From Solenopsis invicta (lineage: Eukaryota; Arthropoda; Insecta; Hymenoptera; Formicidae), in NCBI RefSeq assembly GCF_016802725.1, contig NC_052668.1, positions 12,035,001-12,099,000 on the forward strand: a stretch of DNA of 64,000 bases. Direction: 5' to 3'. Below, piece by piece: positions 12,501 through 27,000 of the stretch. The position numbers were made by a program, and so were the translations under genes. Each line of letters opens with the position of its first letter. The first letter of the stretch is position 1. The notes under the pieces were generated by a model. That model did not search any database and was not told the origin of the DNA. It was given only the letters and a program-made list of their open reading frames with translations.

Positions 12501-14000
12501 TATCCACGTGTGCGTGCGCACACGCAGGCGGTGTCTTATCGCGACTGCAGCTTCGATCGGGCATTAATATTCATCCGCTCGAACAAGAATGCAACTATTT
12601 TTCGCGCGTACGAGGACTTCTTTTTTTTTTTTTTTTTCATTCTGCCGCCAATTGTATCGTAACTAAACGTTTACAGAGTCGCGTGGGTGGGCGCGAAGAG
12701 GGGAAAAATGCATTGTTGCTCGCAGCGGCCGCGAATAGCCCTCCTGTTTTATCGCAATCCTCCCCCTCTCCCCCGTTTCTCTCCACCGAATTCTCGTTTA
12801 ATCTCACTTGACCCGCTGGAACTGTCGAAATTCTCGACGCTAACGGACACTAACACCGCTGTTGCCCCGCCACGCGGTACTCTGCAATCAGTTTTGGATC
12901 GTTTCACACGAGTTATACTCGCGACGATACTGCGGAGCGATATTGGCTTCTCCCGTTTCGTTCCGAGATTGACGTTTCGAGGAGTTGCAAAATTTATTCA
13001 TCTTTCACGCAAAGCCCGCTAAATAAGCGTTTATTTGTTTTTTTTTTGCAACTGCAATGTGAAGCAGCCTACTTGTACTCTCGATAATGTCGAGCTGTTC
13101 ACTCCGTACAAGATCGCACGTTCAACTGCAGTGTCCTTCGACTTTGATCTTAAAGGTGTCATTGTCGATTCGCATTCGGTGCACGTCGCAATGGCGGCAC
13201 GATTGTCGTTTCGCTTGCTTTCGAGGCTTTCGAAGCGTTTAGCTATGCACGATATACCCTCCGATATTGACGGGAAGCGCCTAGAAAGGGCGCTTGCACA
13301 TGCTACGGCCGATACCTTTCGAACACGAAGCATCGCGTGCCGGAACACGTCCGCGTCTCGTTCAAACGCGCCGAGCAATTAAGCTGCTTTATTGTCGAAC
13401 GAATGGAAAAAAGCGCAAAAAAAAAGCGCGAGAGCGCGGCGCGGATTAAAGCGCTTTTTCACGTGCCACTGGCCGACAAGCGGGGATCTCTGTATTAACG
13501 AGAGGAAGCCCGGCAACGTGTCGCGCTTCCGCCATTAACGACTATCGCTGTCGCTTTGGACATGGAGCGCGATATTTAATCGCGCCTCCGACGTTGGCGT
13601 TGGCGTTATTTTTATCGGCTCGAGCTTTCGTTTTTTTTTCCACCCTCCCCTCCCGTCCCTTTTCACGGAACGAAATGCGAGTTTAGCGGCGCGAGTCAGT
13701 TGATCGGCGAGAGGGAGGAAGGAGTGGACGGTTACGTCCACCCGCGGTGCATCATCGCCGGTGAAACATCGTCAAAGCAGCCGGGTAACGCGGCGGAGCG
13801 ACGCGCGCGGCAATGAAGAGTATTATATCGTGCCGACACGATGGCACACTCGGTGCACCGTCGCCGCGGAAATTTTTCTGGCCGCTCTTGTTCTCTCTCT
13901 CTCTTTTTTTTCACGAGAATGCCTTGCTAGTTCAGTGCGGATAAGCTCTCAGAGGGAGGTTGATCGACACCGGTTGCCGAAATTGCGGTAGCGCGGGATG
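9558..14000. other. Non-coding stretch (possible long first intron)
   Basis: Begins right after the candidate donor. It contains mixed CpG-rich and AT-rich DNA and poly-T runs (for example near 12620-12638). A minus-strand open stretch at 9579-10031 is compositional. No recognisable coding exon or RNA gene. Confidence 0.55.
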
Positions 14001-14062
14001 CGTTCGTTCGTTCGTTCGTTCGTTCGTTCGTTCGTTCGTTCGTTCGTTCGTTCGTTCGTTCG
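14001..14062. repeat. (CGTT)n tetranucleotide repeat, about 15 units
   Basis: An uninterrupted CGTT/GTTC array of about 62 bp. Being free of stops, it reads as a repeating VRSF peptide in one frame. The perfect array suggests recent expansion and probable length polymorphism. Confidence 0.95.
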
Positions 14063-14844
14063 ACTGGGCCCAGCTCGTTAAACTGCGAAACTGGCAAAAT
14101 TTCTGCAACGCGGCTCGCGCGAAACGAACGCGGAATAACGAATGCAGTTTGCCTTCACCCGCACAGTTGGATCGGCTGAGTTATCGCGTGCTGTTTAAAT
14201 GTTAAAAATGATGCGTCAGAGCGCAAACGACGGTGCCCGGGTTACGGAAGGCGATAAAATCTATTTCTATATTATTTTCCTACATTCGGTCATTAACGTA
14301 TCGTTGACGTCATAAATGTGAGTTATTTCGCGACGGTGATCGTAAAACGCGAACCGCGAATCGCCGTTGCATCGTCGACATTAAGAGATCGCGCGAGGCG
14401 AGCTACGAGAGGTACTGAATGATATCGCGTATCAGCTACGAATTAATTCCGGCGGCCGTAAAATAGAAATTTACGATGGCGCGCGCGAGGCGAGGTGCCA
14501 TTTTTCAGTGTCAGCCTCGCGGCAGGTACGTTTAATTTAATCGGCCCCGTGTGCGAACTCTGTTCGTCGCCGTGTGCGCCGCCCGTGTGCGCCACGGTCC
14601 GAAATGTCAGAGTCCACCGCACACGCTGGAAGGCATAATCTGTCCTTCGAGTGCCGGGGCGCGAGCAAGAAGCCGATCGAAGGCACTCGCGCGAGAGATC
14701 GCCGTACGCCGATTGCCACGCCGGCACGCGATAGCTTTTCGCGGTGGTTTCTCTGGGGTAGGTCGAGGGTTGAAGGTCTCCCGCCGCCTTGGCGTGGTCC
14801 GCAACGTTGCAACTTTGACCTCCATATCTAAACGGACCCGAACC

Positions 14845-14873
14845 CGCCGCCACCGCCGCCACCGCCGCCGTCG
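14845..14873. repeat. CCGCCA/CCG simple repeat
   Basis: Short imperfect array of CCGCCACCG units ending in CCGTCG. Confidence 0.85.
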
Positions 14874-15253
14874 CTCGTTACGAACGAATCTCGTGCACGC
14901 GCACGTCCATTATACATGTGCATCGTGCAATAGGCGCGTGATATAGCTGTACAAGGTGTACTGGAATACGTCAGATATCCTTCCGGTCACGCGGATTGCA
15001 CGGATTCGTTGCATCGATTGTCACGCTTTTCCTCAAAAGCTCGAGGAAAAGGCATTTGTGTTCGTCTAATTTTTAGTCTTCAATGAATATGCACTTTGAT
15101 GCACCCTCGAGTGTCCGTAGAAGAATTCCAAAGGGATTTCTAGTGCGCTCTGGTATAAAAGGTTTGATCAGCATACCTTCGCTTTGGGCTTTCGTGCCGC
15201 GACATCGTTAAGACTGCATTTTCACGACTAATCATCGCGATTGGTCGCCGTGG

Positions 15254-15294
15254 CCTCACTCACTCACTCACTCACTCACTCGCTCACTCGCTCA
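15254..15294. repeat. (TCAC)n tetranucleotide repeat
   Basis: About ten CTCA/TCAC units, the last few altered to TCGC. Confidence 0.9.
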
Positions 15295-16879
15295 CGTGCT
15301 AACATCGCGAACGATCTGGCCACGCTGGGACTTTTCTAATCGCTTGTGGAACGAAAACCGATTTCCAATTAGGTGCCGCAATTAAACTCGCAGCCGAATC
15401 CCTCATGCGAGAACGGTACTTTCGTCTCGGCCGCAAGCCTCGATTAAAGTCGCGATTCACTGCTAGCTTGTGTGTCGAGTTATCGATATTTTCGTTATCA
15501 AAACCTTTTTATCAGCAGCGAGCTGGCTCGAAGGAATGTCAGCTTTATAACCGCCGTAGCTTTGTGCAGCCAAGAGAAATATCGACGTGTGTGCTGGACG
15601 TATGTGAACTAGGAGGGGGCTTTATTTAGTTTCGAGATTGACGAATCGCCGTCAGTTTAAGATTGAGTTTGTACGCGTGTTACTTGAACTAATCGATTGT
15701 TATTGGTATTATCTCGATAAACAAGATGCATATGTCGCACCGATGTCGCACAGTTAATATATATGTGGCAGACTGTTTTTAATTGTCCGATGCAAAATAA
15801 ATTTAAACGAAATCCCAATATGTCCGGGAAGTGTATTAATACATCTAAATAACGAGAACAGCTGTATTGGCCGAAAGCAGATCTTTGTGCTCAATAATTT
15901 TCTAGGTGAATTTAGAACCATTTATACAAGATTCCCCAAATTGCGCGCCGCATACTTGCCAAATTTCATTAGGATTTCGTTTGTATCGTATATACGCGTT
16001 GGCTGAAATTGACAACGCATATTTCACATCATCGGTTATTGCGACAAATATTGCCAAATGCCTCAGTAGTCAAACTAGCTGACATCCGCGCGGAATGTAG
16101 GGGAATCCAAGTTCAAACCCTGACCGAGGTAATATTTTTCGCAATATAAATTCTTTACAGTTTTCGGAGACATCGGAGAGATGTTAGTAAACATCAACGT
16201 GATTAGATTAGCAATTTAATTTTCATGATATATTTCTGGGTTCTTCTTAAAAGTTGTGCTTTAAATCCGGATTCCCCAAATGCGTTATACAGTTTGAGGA
16301 ATCTTGCAAATGTTTGTAAATTAACTTAGAAAATTATTGAGCATCGAAGACCTGCGTTTGATCGGTATAGCCATTCTCGACAAATAATTTTAACTTGCGT
16401 TAGTCTATAATAATTCTTTGATCACTATTTACTGTAATATTTTAATTGTGTAATCATGTTGATTTATGACACAAACGTATTCACAAAGATATGTCGACGG
16501 GGTAAGAAACAATGAAGATTTCAGTCAAATCGCGCAAATTCAATAGTCAATTCGATCGCCGCAAATCTGCGCTCGTAACGCGTGATTTGCTACAAATAGT
16601 ACGCGACTCAATGCCGACACGCCTGTAAAATCGCGAGCATGTCGCGAAACACGATTTTTGATTCGTAGCTGTATGTCATACATATTTTTCCTGTTCTTTC
16701 TCCAAAAAAAAGAAAGAAAAATCGTTGGCGGAAGGCAATCGAGTGTCGCTTTAATAGCCGCGGTGCAACGACCACAGATTTATCCGGGCTAATGCAGTGC
16801 GACAACGAGACGCTTTATGGAAAATCGATTTCCACAAAATTCTCAATTTTATGTATATATATAAAATTGCAAGTTCTAT

Positions 16880-16898
16880 GCGCGCGCGCGCGCGCGCG
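16880..16898. repeat. (GC)n dinucleotide tract
   Basis: Nineteen bases of strictly alternating G and C, a sequence type with potential for left-handed (Z) DNA. It sits in an otherwise AT-rich flank. Confidence 0.9.
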
Positions 16899-19439
16899 TA
16901 AATGATGTGTGTAGATGGTGCGTGTTGCGCAGCGCTCCATGGCTGGCGTCTATTGCATTTACACTTTACAACCGTGAACATCGTAATTGAAACCACCGCT
17001 CTACATAACCGAGCCGCTCTGCCAGGTGTAATTAAAGCGGCTCCCTTGTAACCGTCCACGGCGACAGCCGATCTCCTGTAACCGACACTCGGTAGAGGAT
17101 GCACGATAGCACGGGGTAAATTAAAAACCAGTCCCCATTCGTCGGTGTCTCTTGATCTACTCCCGTTACTCTTATTTCTTTAACGTATATTGTGTGCATA
17201 TGCATACACGAATGTACGTAAAAGATTATATTTACTTTAAGCAAAGTTTTTTTTACTTTGAGAAATTTTATCTCGCGCCGATTCCGTCTCTGTTAGTCGC
17301 TTTCGAGTTGCAATCGATTTATTTTTACACGGTGCAACTAGCATCGCAACGACGCAGAGTGCCGGTGATGCACGCCGTCCCGGCGACGACAGCGGGTATT
17401 CATCACCATCGGCGTTCCCAACGGTGCTCAATTTTTCCTTTGTTCACCTTTATGAACCTACACTTTTTATACCGTGACGAATAGCAGTCATCGATTCCGC
17501 CTTTTTCCCCTTTATCTACGTGTCACCCGCGCCGTCCATACGTAAGCTCGTAATCCGATTACATCGCTTTGCGCTATCCGCCTCTCCTCTAAACGCTCGC
17601 GCTATAATGCGAGCGTTAAAATTCTGCAAAAATCGCTCGTGGGGATATATCTCGCACGCGCGCTATAATAAAGTAATCACGGGCGCGGATGTGTTACGCG
17701 GATGTTACGCGGACAATTTTAGTATCGAGTATCGATCCCCAGGTGGCTGCGCGCGAAAGAGGAAAAACCGATTTGAGATAAAAATATCCGCTGAGGTCTC
17801 CGACGTCTCGTCTTCATGGCGCTCCGTATCAATATCCGAGATCCACTCAGTCGGGGTCACCGTCTAGCGCGCCTAACAGCTAACAATGGCCACGTTGTAA
17901 AAGTTGAATAGAATAGAAGTACGTCGTGACTTAGAATCGAAAGCGATGCGCTTAAAGCTGCAAACAGCGAGCGCAACGTGATCTGTTCTCCCCCGCCGCC
18001 CGATATCTCTCGAGCTGCTGCTTGTACAAAACGTACACGAGCGATGAGATAATAATCGCATTTTGGTACAGATTTATTAAAAGCTTCACAGATATGACGT
18101 ATAATGTTGTAGAAACACGCATTATTATAAATGCTGTTAAAGCGATATTCAATAACAGGAACGATCTGATAATACAAAAGTATATGTTTTATCACTCAGG
18201 CTTGCTTGTAACGTCAGCTCTCTCGTGTTCGCTTGTTATGATTGTCCGTTTGTTATGATTTTCCCCTGTATTTTTTATTTAAATATTTTAAATAAATACG
18301 ATTGTTTATCTCAACGTCGATCGTTAGGTATACCGGATTTATTTCACATTGATATATATTCAATATTACATTTATTTTCTATCTCTTCTCGTGAGTTCTC
18401 TATAATATAATCTATAAATTGAATATCACTTCATATATTTTGATATTTCAGATATTCGAATGTGTATTTGGAAAAAAAGGTATCGATGCAAAATCCTTTC
18501 TCTCTCTTTCGCGTTTTATTTTACAAATCGTATCTGTTTTTATAATATATTTAATAAGTGACGTCGAAAGCCACGCGCACTTTCTCTCTTTCTCTCTTTC
18601 TTTCTGTCTCTCGCGCAAAGAAACCGTTCCTCTCCGACATCAGGAGTTCCCGAATTTGTCGCATGCTTACAACTCTTTCCACCTCGAGTTCTCTGAAGCA
18701 CGCGCGATATACCGAGATCTCCAGCAAAGTGGCGCGACAAGTCGAAATTGCGTCTCGCGAGCTAGCTGGCTCGTCTTTCGAGCACGGTATCAATCTCGTA
18801 TTTCCCCTGCCTGAGTGCGCGAGTGTCTAGTCCTAGAGTACACTCCGGAACTCGGTTGGTCGACGGCCTCTCGACGACGCGGACGGGGCGGCGAACGGCC
18901 CCGCGCGCTGTCGTCGAAAACCGCCGAGTCCCGAATAAGATATTTCAGAGCGCGCACCACTCGGCGCATCGGAATGTAAAGGAGTCTCAAGCCAGCGCGG
19001 CGTCCTCCCGCACGCCACGGGGGACGAAAGAGAGAGAGACATTCTCCCTCGACGGCATATTATTCGAAAGTTACGGCGAGATGGCCCGTACACTTCACGT
19101 CGCCCGGATTGCCAGTGATCCCGCGACGGCACCGCTCTAATTCGGCCTTAATGACCCTTTAAGCGGAATTTAAACGCGCTCGCGTACCCGGCGTAATTCA
19201 GACATACTCCTGCCGCCGACTGCCGTTTCCCCATTGTCAGCCCTTAAAACTGAAGCATCCCCAAGTACATCCGAAGTTGTTCTCTCCATGTATTTTCGAG
19301 CTAATACATAATCATAACATTTAATTTCATCTTTGGCAATATTTGGGATAATATTTAGTGATACGTACGTTTAAGCGACGTACGTAGCATGCCTTTTGAA
19401 GAATACAAGAAATATTATTTCATGAAAGTAATATGTCAT

Positions 19440-21034
19440 CGTTACTTATAATTAGAAAGTAACGATTCGTTAATTTTTTTATTACTCTTTTGTAATATTA
19501 AAAAAACCGAGATATTAAATTTTAAAGTTTTAAATTTATTTAATAATCAATATTAAAATTTTCAATTTTAAACTAGTTTTTAGCAAGCGCTTTTCTTTAA
19601 ATTAATCTAATAATCTTTTTAATTCTTTATATTAATATTTTTTTTTATTTTTTTTAGTATACTTATGTTTATCAAATTTAGATTATATAATTCGCAAATG
19701 CACATTTTATCAAAAATTTTCATTGTTTTCATTGATATTGTTATTAAACGTTGATATTATTATTATGCATTTCAGTATTTATTACCAGTATAAAAAAATC
19801 TACAGTTCACGTTGCATATGCACTATAGACTTTCAATATTGACAATGCCACCTAAAAATATATAAATATAAAATATAAAAAATTTTTCAATATTAAAAAT
19901 GTATTATAAAATATGAAAATAAATGAAATTCATAATTTCATTTAATGTAACATAATCTTTGATCCGGCGTATCGATTACTGTACGTAGGCAAAAATTGCT
20001 GAATTTATATTAGTCTCGTAAAGTGTCTCTTCAATACTTAATTTCATATAAGCAACATTTAGTGACAAAAGAAAAAGTAAATAAGTAATAAATAATATAC
20101 ACAAAAATTTAACAAGTTTTATCTTGTTTTGTGTATGTTATCAGCATTTTAAAAAATCAGGTACCTCTGATATAATTTTATGTATTTTGAATTGTTAAAT
20201 TTTCATAAAAGAAAACTTATAGAATATTTTACATTCATTCTACATATATTTACAATTATTGCAAAAATTAATCAATATTCTTTATAAATTCTATAACATT
20301 TTTTAATTTGTACCACCACAAAGTACTGTAAAGAAATGATACTGATGTGAGATTGAGAAATGGTAATTGTAAAACTAATAATTACAATAAATAAAAATAT
20401 GTCAATTACGAAAATAAATTCAAGCCAGTATTATTTTGGTGTCTTTACCTTTTCATTATTGTTATTTATTAATTGAATATTTGACCGCTTTTTCAATTAT
20501 TATTAAAAAAATATTAGTTAATTATTTCTTATATTTTTAATTACTTGAACTTATAAATTCGATATTTTCGAAGATGCAATTTAAAAGATTACAGGCACGC
20601 TTTAAGCGATTACTTTCTAATCACACTTTTTGCAAGATGTCACAGAAAAGCTTATAACAGATTAATTTACTTAAAGTCATTACTGAAAAATTTAACATAA
20701 AATAATAGATACCTGAAATATCAAGCTACAATTTTAAACTTTGATTTGCATCTAAAACAGCGCTAAATGTGAAATACAATCAAAAATAACGAGTGCGTAC
20801 TTGGCAACTCTCTCTTATTTGAAATCTATTGAATAAGTAAAAAGAACTAAAGTAGCGAAAAAGTCTAATAGAGAACTAAAGTAGCGATAAAAATAAAAGC
20901 TGAATTTGTTACAATTCTGTAAAAATATAACGTTACCATTATCGTTATAGATAGAGAAAAGGAACGATTATTACCAAAAAAAGTAACGATAACGGTAACG
21001 GTGTTACGAGTAACGCATTACTTCTCAAACCTTG
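19440..21034. mobile_element. Degenerate copy of the GTAAC-rich inverted-repeat element
   Basis: The right end (about 20937-21034) carries GTTATAGATAGA, then repeated GTAACG/CGTTAC words, and finishes in ATTACTTCTCAAACCTTG. This matches the right end of the element at 42.29-42.41 kb (GTTATAGATAGA, then GTTACTTCTCAATCTTG). The left boundary is uncertain: inverted CGTTACT/AGTAACG words at 19440-19475 may mark it. The interior is very AT-rich with no ORF, and has a direct repeat of AGAACTAAAGTAGCGA near 20843 and 20872. It is a dead DNA transposon remnant. The superfamily is not certain; a hAT-type origin is one possibility. Confidence 0.5.
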
Positions 21035-24000
21035 AAAAGTATTAAATTTCAGTCCTCCCGTACGTGCATCCGCGTTGTATTCCAGCTGAATCGCTCGCAC
21101 GTTGCTTATGATGATTTTAAAAAATGTAGGCACGAGATATTCTCATTAAAATGACGACGCCCGCTACACTAGCAGAGAACACTTCCTGTTTGTTTCTCAT
21201 CTCCCCGCCTTTTCCACTTTCCTCATAGATGCGGCTTTCGCCATCAGCCCTTGTTTCTGCTATACTCACATTGGCCTACTTATTCTATCCCGGTATTATG
21301 CAAGCCAGGTCGTTCGAGACTTAGTACATGGTTAAGTAAGTTTGCGTCACCTGTTTTAGGCAGCTCGTAGATGCAGCATGGCTATCCATGTTTCGCGTTT
21401 TCGTAGTTTGCGCGTCGATTTGCACGCGCGAGCGTATATTGTTTCCTATAAGTGGCAATGACCTCTCTTGATTTGACATTTATTCGAACGGACAATGGAT
21501 AAAATGGGCCGATTTTTGCCTCTGGAATGGCAAATAAAAAGTGTTGTATATTTTGCAGTTTTTGCGCTATTGAATCTGACTCTGACTTTAAAAATTTTTA
21601 ATTTGTCAGGCAAGTATTAAAATCACCATATGAAGCTGTTAAATATATAAGAAACTATGAAAATCGTCTGTTAATGAAAGTGTAAAGTTATGTACTAAAA
21701 TAAACAATATTAAGTAAAAATCGATCGATGCAACACAAGTTAATAAGCGAGGAAAAAGCCTTATTTAATCCAAACGGATCTTGCGGCTTACAAATTTTTT
21801 TTTTTTTTTTGCGTGAGTCTCACAATTTCCAGTAAGAAAAATACTGCAATAAAATACAGCCTTTATTTTTAGATATTAATAATTTTTATGTTTCGTTACA
21901 TCTAGTAGAATGTGAACTATTAAAAATGAGAACATCTTGTTTTATTAACAGGAATTAAGGCGATGCTGAAGTCATCAGTTTTATCGATGAATTCGACTTA
22001 CACACGTGTACGATTTACAAAATACATCAACAGAATTTTATATATTACATCGAGATCTCACGTACATGTATACACAATTTGTATATGCATGTCAAACATC
22101 TATTGTCTTAAATTAGGCTTCCCACTTAATTTTAATGGTTCAACATTATTCATTCATTTATTCTACACCTGGTCCTGCCTTTATTTCGCACAAATAACTT
22201 GTATAATGTTATCACAAAGTGAATGTGTCTGCGAATTGATGGTTTTGGTCGACCTATTAAAGTAAAAGTCGATAAGAAAATGTTTAATTTAAAAATTTTT
22301 TCTTGTTTTTGGTAAAAATGAACCTGAGCTGTATACTCGTACATTAGTATGTGTATTTTTTCTGTGAAAAGAATTATATTTTTATAAAACCAATACGATG
22401 TATAACTTATTTAATAATATTTGCTGGTAATAAATGACTCGATCGCCTTAAAACTCGACAATAATAATTAAAAAAATGCTTTCTCGACAAATTAAAATTG
22501 TTTAAAATCAGAATCAAATTTAGCAATTCAAAAATTATTTTAAAAATGCATACCGTTTTTCTTATCGCATTTAGATAGCAAAAATTAGCTTATTTTACGC
22601 ATTTGACTTTTTAGCTAATCAAAAACAAAGTTTATTCGTTTAAAAAAATGATCATATCGCACACTAAGCATTAGCATATTTGCATACTGCTTCGCAATAA
22701 TTTCAAACTGATTCAACGTAAGATAGCTTGATAAGGTGTACAGCAATTTTTTTAACAACCCTTCACAATAGTGCCGCGTATTCTCCCAGATAGATCGCGA
22801 GAATCGTTATAAATTATTCAGGGATACGTAGCGGAGAAAGTAATTCGCCGTATCAACTCGCGATTAATTAGCATCTTGATACTATTTAGCGCAGCCGTGG
22901 GGCGCTGAATATTCATCGGGTAACAGGGGCAAAAACAGCGGCGCGTTTGACTATTCCCGGAACCAACCTGGAGTATTTAAATCCCATTAAATCGTCGCGC
23001 GTCACTCCGCGTAACGCAAAGCGGCCAGGTAAGTTATTTACGAGAAAACTCGCCGTACAATCATCCCCCTTTCCCCGAAAGTCGCGATTTCAGCGCACGC
23101 TGTTAATTCGCGTCCGTCCCCGAAATCGCGCAGTTAGATTTCTTTGACGTAGACGAGACGGGGATTGCCTTTGTGAAACGGAAACACCGTTCCGTTTAAT
23201 CCTAGCTCGTCACTCCTATTTTTGATTGTCTTTCCCCACCCATGAGTCTGTAAAACCTTGTAACTTTATTACGCTATATCTCTGAATAGAAAGTATATAT
23301 TTTTTTTTAACTCGAAATATGTGAAATCAACGTGAATCTCAGTGATTAAGTTAAAGACTCGAATCAAAAATATTTTATTTTCGAATGATTACGTTGTTTA
23401 AAGACATTGTACTGCAAAAATTCGCAAAAAAATGCATTTGAATAAAAAAAAATCTCAAATTTTTAAATCCTATTCTAAAGCAACAAAATCAATGGGGCTT
23501 TTAATTGATCGTTTGAACTAACAAAAAAAATATTACGGTATGAATCGCTGGAAAAACTTTTATTATTTGAAGCATTGAAAATCGACATTTTTGAAAAATC
23601 AACAAATCACGATTTTACGACTAATGAACAAAATTTTATTATTTGAACAATATAAAATGGTATTATGGATAAGGAATTGTAATGAATAAATTATTATTGT
23701 GCACATTAAGGAGCAAAGACCTCGAGGATAGTTCTGGAAGTTTCGCAGTGTTTGCGCACGTTAATATGCGAAGAACATTACAATGCGCTAATACAGTAAT
23801 GCGTATGCATCACATTCAAATATATTTTTTTTTAGTTCTACAATTTCATGCAGTTACCTTTATGCCATCTGGAATCTAGTGAACGTATATTTAATATAAA
23901 AAAATGAAGGTATATTTAATAAAAACATATATTTAATAAAAAAAATTAAAAAAGAGTAATCAAAGCTTACGAGTTGGCCATACATGGGTACCAAATATCT

Positions 24001-27000
24001 CTTTTAAATTTTCGTGCACTCTCACGAGAAATAATGCAAAAAAGAATGCCTCTGCAGGCTTATCGTATCTATGAATAGTCAGTTTTTTTTTAAACCTCAA
24101 TCCAAGTCTTCAAATTATATTATAAAAAAAAGTTATGGCGATGTAAAAAAATCGCGGTATACGTCGTACCCAGAGAGATGGTGAGGTACGGTTAAGGAAA
24201 CGAGAATCTCTCTAATGATCTTACGCATAAAACTTAGCAAAATCCCGATTCCGTCTTCGCGTGTCCACTAATGGCGGTCGTTGAGTCCCTCATAGGACGC
24301 GCTCCAAAAATTAATATTTTTATCTCTCTTTTTCTCGCCGAGACCGTCTCACTCGATACGTATCTCTCGCCAGAGCGGTGCAATAATAATTGGCACAGCC
24401 AACGGGAGGCAACGAATTCTTCTTTGCACAAAGTGTGCGTGTTTAACAGTCGCACTGGCTGAGCCGAGCGGACACTTTAACGATTTTCGCTCGGCACGCA
24501 ACGAGTGTAATTCAACGTCCGAATCTAGCTAAACGTCGGCCTTTATTATGCAGATTGCAGCCAAATGAAATTACTAGTCGTGCGCCGCGCGCGCGGGGAA
24601 ACGAGCGGTGTTTAAACGACAGTAATCAATAGTGACGTTGCGCGACGAGTCAGTGAAAAAGTAGGCTTTCGATAAAAAAAAAAAAAAACGAGGAAACGTC
24701 GCGAAATCAGTTAAAAAAATATTGATCGGAAGAGTTAAATACAAGGAGAGTCGTGAATCGTAATAACGACGTGCGGGAGGAAAACGGCTTGAATCTCCTA
24801 AATTGTATTCAAAGGCAGCCACGGACTGCGGAGTCTGAATGGCTCGGAACTTGATCTCCCTCATAGTCAGCGAACCGCGAGCTGATCCGTTGACCTACCC
24901 TACCCAACTGGGCGCCCCGGTTATATTGGTTTTCAACGGCGAGAAATGCGCGGAGGAAAGTAAATTCCCTCCCCCTCTTCTCTTCCCGTCTCAAATCCCT
25001 TTTCCGCCGTCTCCGCGCACCACCCGTGGTTATTGCTAGGCATCCTTTCCCCTCGCCATAAAAATCCCGATCTGACATAGGCGGAAGCGAGACGAGACAA
25101 GCAAAACGGTTAAGTGCACTTCTCTCCGGCACGTTCGATTCAATTGCATCTACTGGCCGGCTCAATAGAGAGGCTTCCACGTTCCCTTCCCATCGTTTCG
25201 CCGCGTCCGTTCTCCCAAAGTCCGTTCAGAATCCGTCTCACCCTCCTCCCGTTCACCTTTCCGCCTCGGCTCTCCGGCACCCGCCTCTCCTGTACCGAAA
25301 AGAAAAGTGATGATCGGGGGAGAATACGGCGTAACCGCCAGCTCCTGACTTCGCGGCTTTTCCCAACTTTTCGTCTGTTCGCGTAAGTCGCGGCTTTAAC
25401 GCGCTCGTAGCGCCGTTACTCCTCGAATCTCTCTTCGCGGGCCGAGTTGTAGAATCGTCTGAAATACGGTTTTTCACTTGACATGTATCGCAAAGTTCTA
25501 ATCGTACCTGCGTTTACACGGGAACACTGTGCGCGCCAAGTCCGATTTGAGATCGTTTCATTCAGACGACGTTGCTCGACGTTGCGCGTTACGTACGAAA
25601 TGTTACGGAACGACTTAACGATTTATCGAAGATGTTAAATTGTCGTAGGAGGTATTGCCGATCTCGGTCCCTTGCATTCTCGTTTGCCAACGCTTGAATC
25701 AATTTCGCCAGCCGCGACGTCAGTCGGGCATTGTCTTCGACGGCTTCTGGACTTTCGAGCATCGCGCGTCAAAGGATCGCCGTTCGCGAGATCGCCGATC
25801 ACAGACAACGACGCCCGCCGATGCTCGCTTTATTGGGAATTTTCGGAATGCGGCGTCCCCGGCGGGTCTTGGAGGCTCCCGGAAAACCGCGGAAATTTCA
25901 ATCGTTTCCGGATCCTTGCCTTCCTCTCGCTGTTGTTTGCCCACATAGTTGCGCGCGTTCCTTCGCCGTTCTATCGCGCGATGTATAAACCCGGCCAGGG
26001 TTAAAGGGCGCAACGGCGCGGCGCGCGCGTGCAAGAGGGCGCGAATCGGTATGTCGCGCCGTTTCCATCTGCAGTTTTGCGGTCGGCGAGGTGGCGATGC
26101 AGTTGCAGCTGCGGCCGGTCGTGCGGCTCATCGGTCGGTGACGCGTTTTGCGGCAGGGGCGGTCGTTATGCCGTAATGCGAATCGTCGCCGAAACAACCC
26201 TACCCCCTCCCGATCCCCACCGACAAATACCTCGGGGTTTATGATACCACCGCAAATATCGGCCTTTTCATAAACACGCCACGAGAGCGACACGCGCTCG
26301 GAATATTACGCTTGACAGGACTCATATCGGATCTTGAAAATCAACGACTTTGTACAAGGGAGAGAAAAATATTTAAGTACTATGAAATTATATATCTGAG
26401 CGTACGAGGTATATAATTGCGAGCTATCGAAGATCTGCTTCTCGTATCAGTATACTGAAACCGCATGCGATTTTTAACATTAAAAAATTTTTTAAAGAAA
26501 GAATGTTAATACATTGCGATATATAAGCGCCGTAAGTTATGTGTAATTGATACAAACTGAATACTGTGACACGATTCTCTTTTAAAAAAAAATTTAGTCG
26601 GTATAGTAACAAAAAATAGTCTCTTATTTACTATGCGGCAGGCAAACGAGAGATGCGGCTGCAACTGAATGGGAGGAAGCAGTTCGCGGGTTAACCACGC
26701 GTTTTGCGGCGGTTGTACCGCAGCACAAATCAGCCTAGTAAGTGCTATGAGTTCATGGTGTAAATGGCGTACTGTAAATGGATCAGTTTGATAGCCGAGC
26801 TTGAAAGCAAATGGCATCCATCGCGGAAATAAAAATTTACTGCTGTGCTCTTTTGTCCGTTCAGATTATCCTATCGTCGTTCCAATATTACTTGCAATGG
26901 ATTCAGATTTAGCAAGGAAGATAAAAAAAAAATTGAAAGGTTAATCCTTATTAGACGGTTTTAATATTAACTTGAGCTTTCAATAATTTACATGAGACAT

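Larger units (their letters stand above)
14063..19439. other. Non-coding stretch
   Basis: CpG-rich to about 15 kb, then largely AT-rich with a GC-rich patch near 18.8-19.1 kb. Several short microsatellites are listed separately. Open stretches on both strands around 14.45-14.95 kb overlap in four frames and reflect composition, not a gene. Confidence 0.55.

Noticed and set aside
16095..16130. tRNA T-arm-like AGTTCAAACCC
   Set aside because: The flanking five bases do not pair and no acceptor or anticodon stem can be drawn around it.
26506..26817. 103-codon minus-strand frame with a protein-like middle (HHELIALTRLICAAVQPPQ)
   Set aside because: No start, splice signals or family recognised; the opposite strand is also partly open. 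Left as unsupported.
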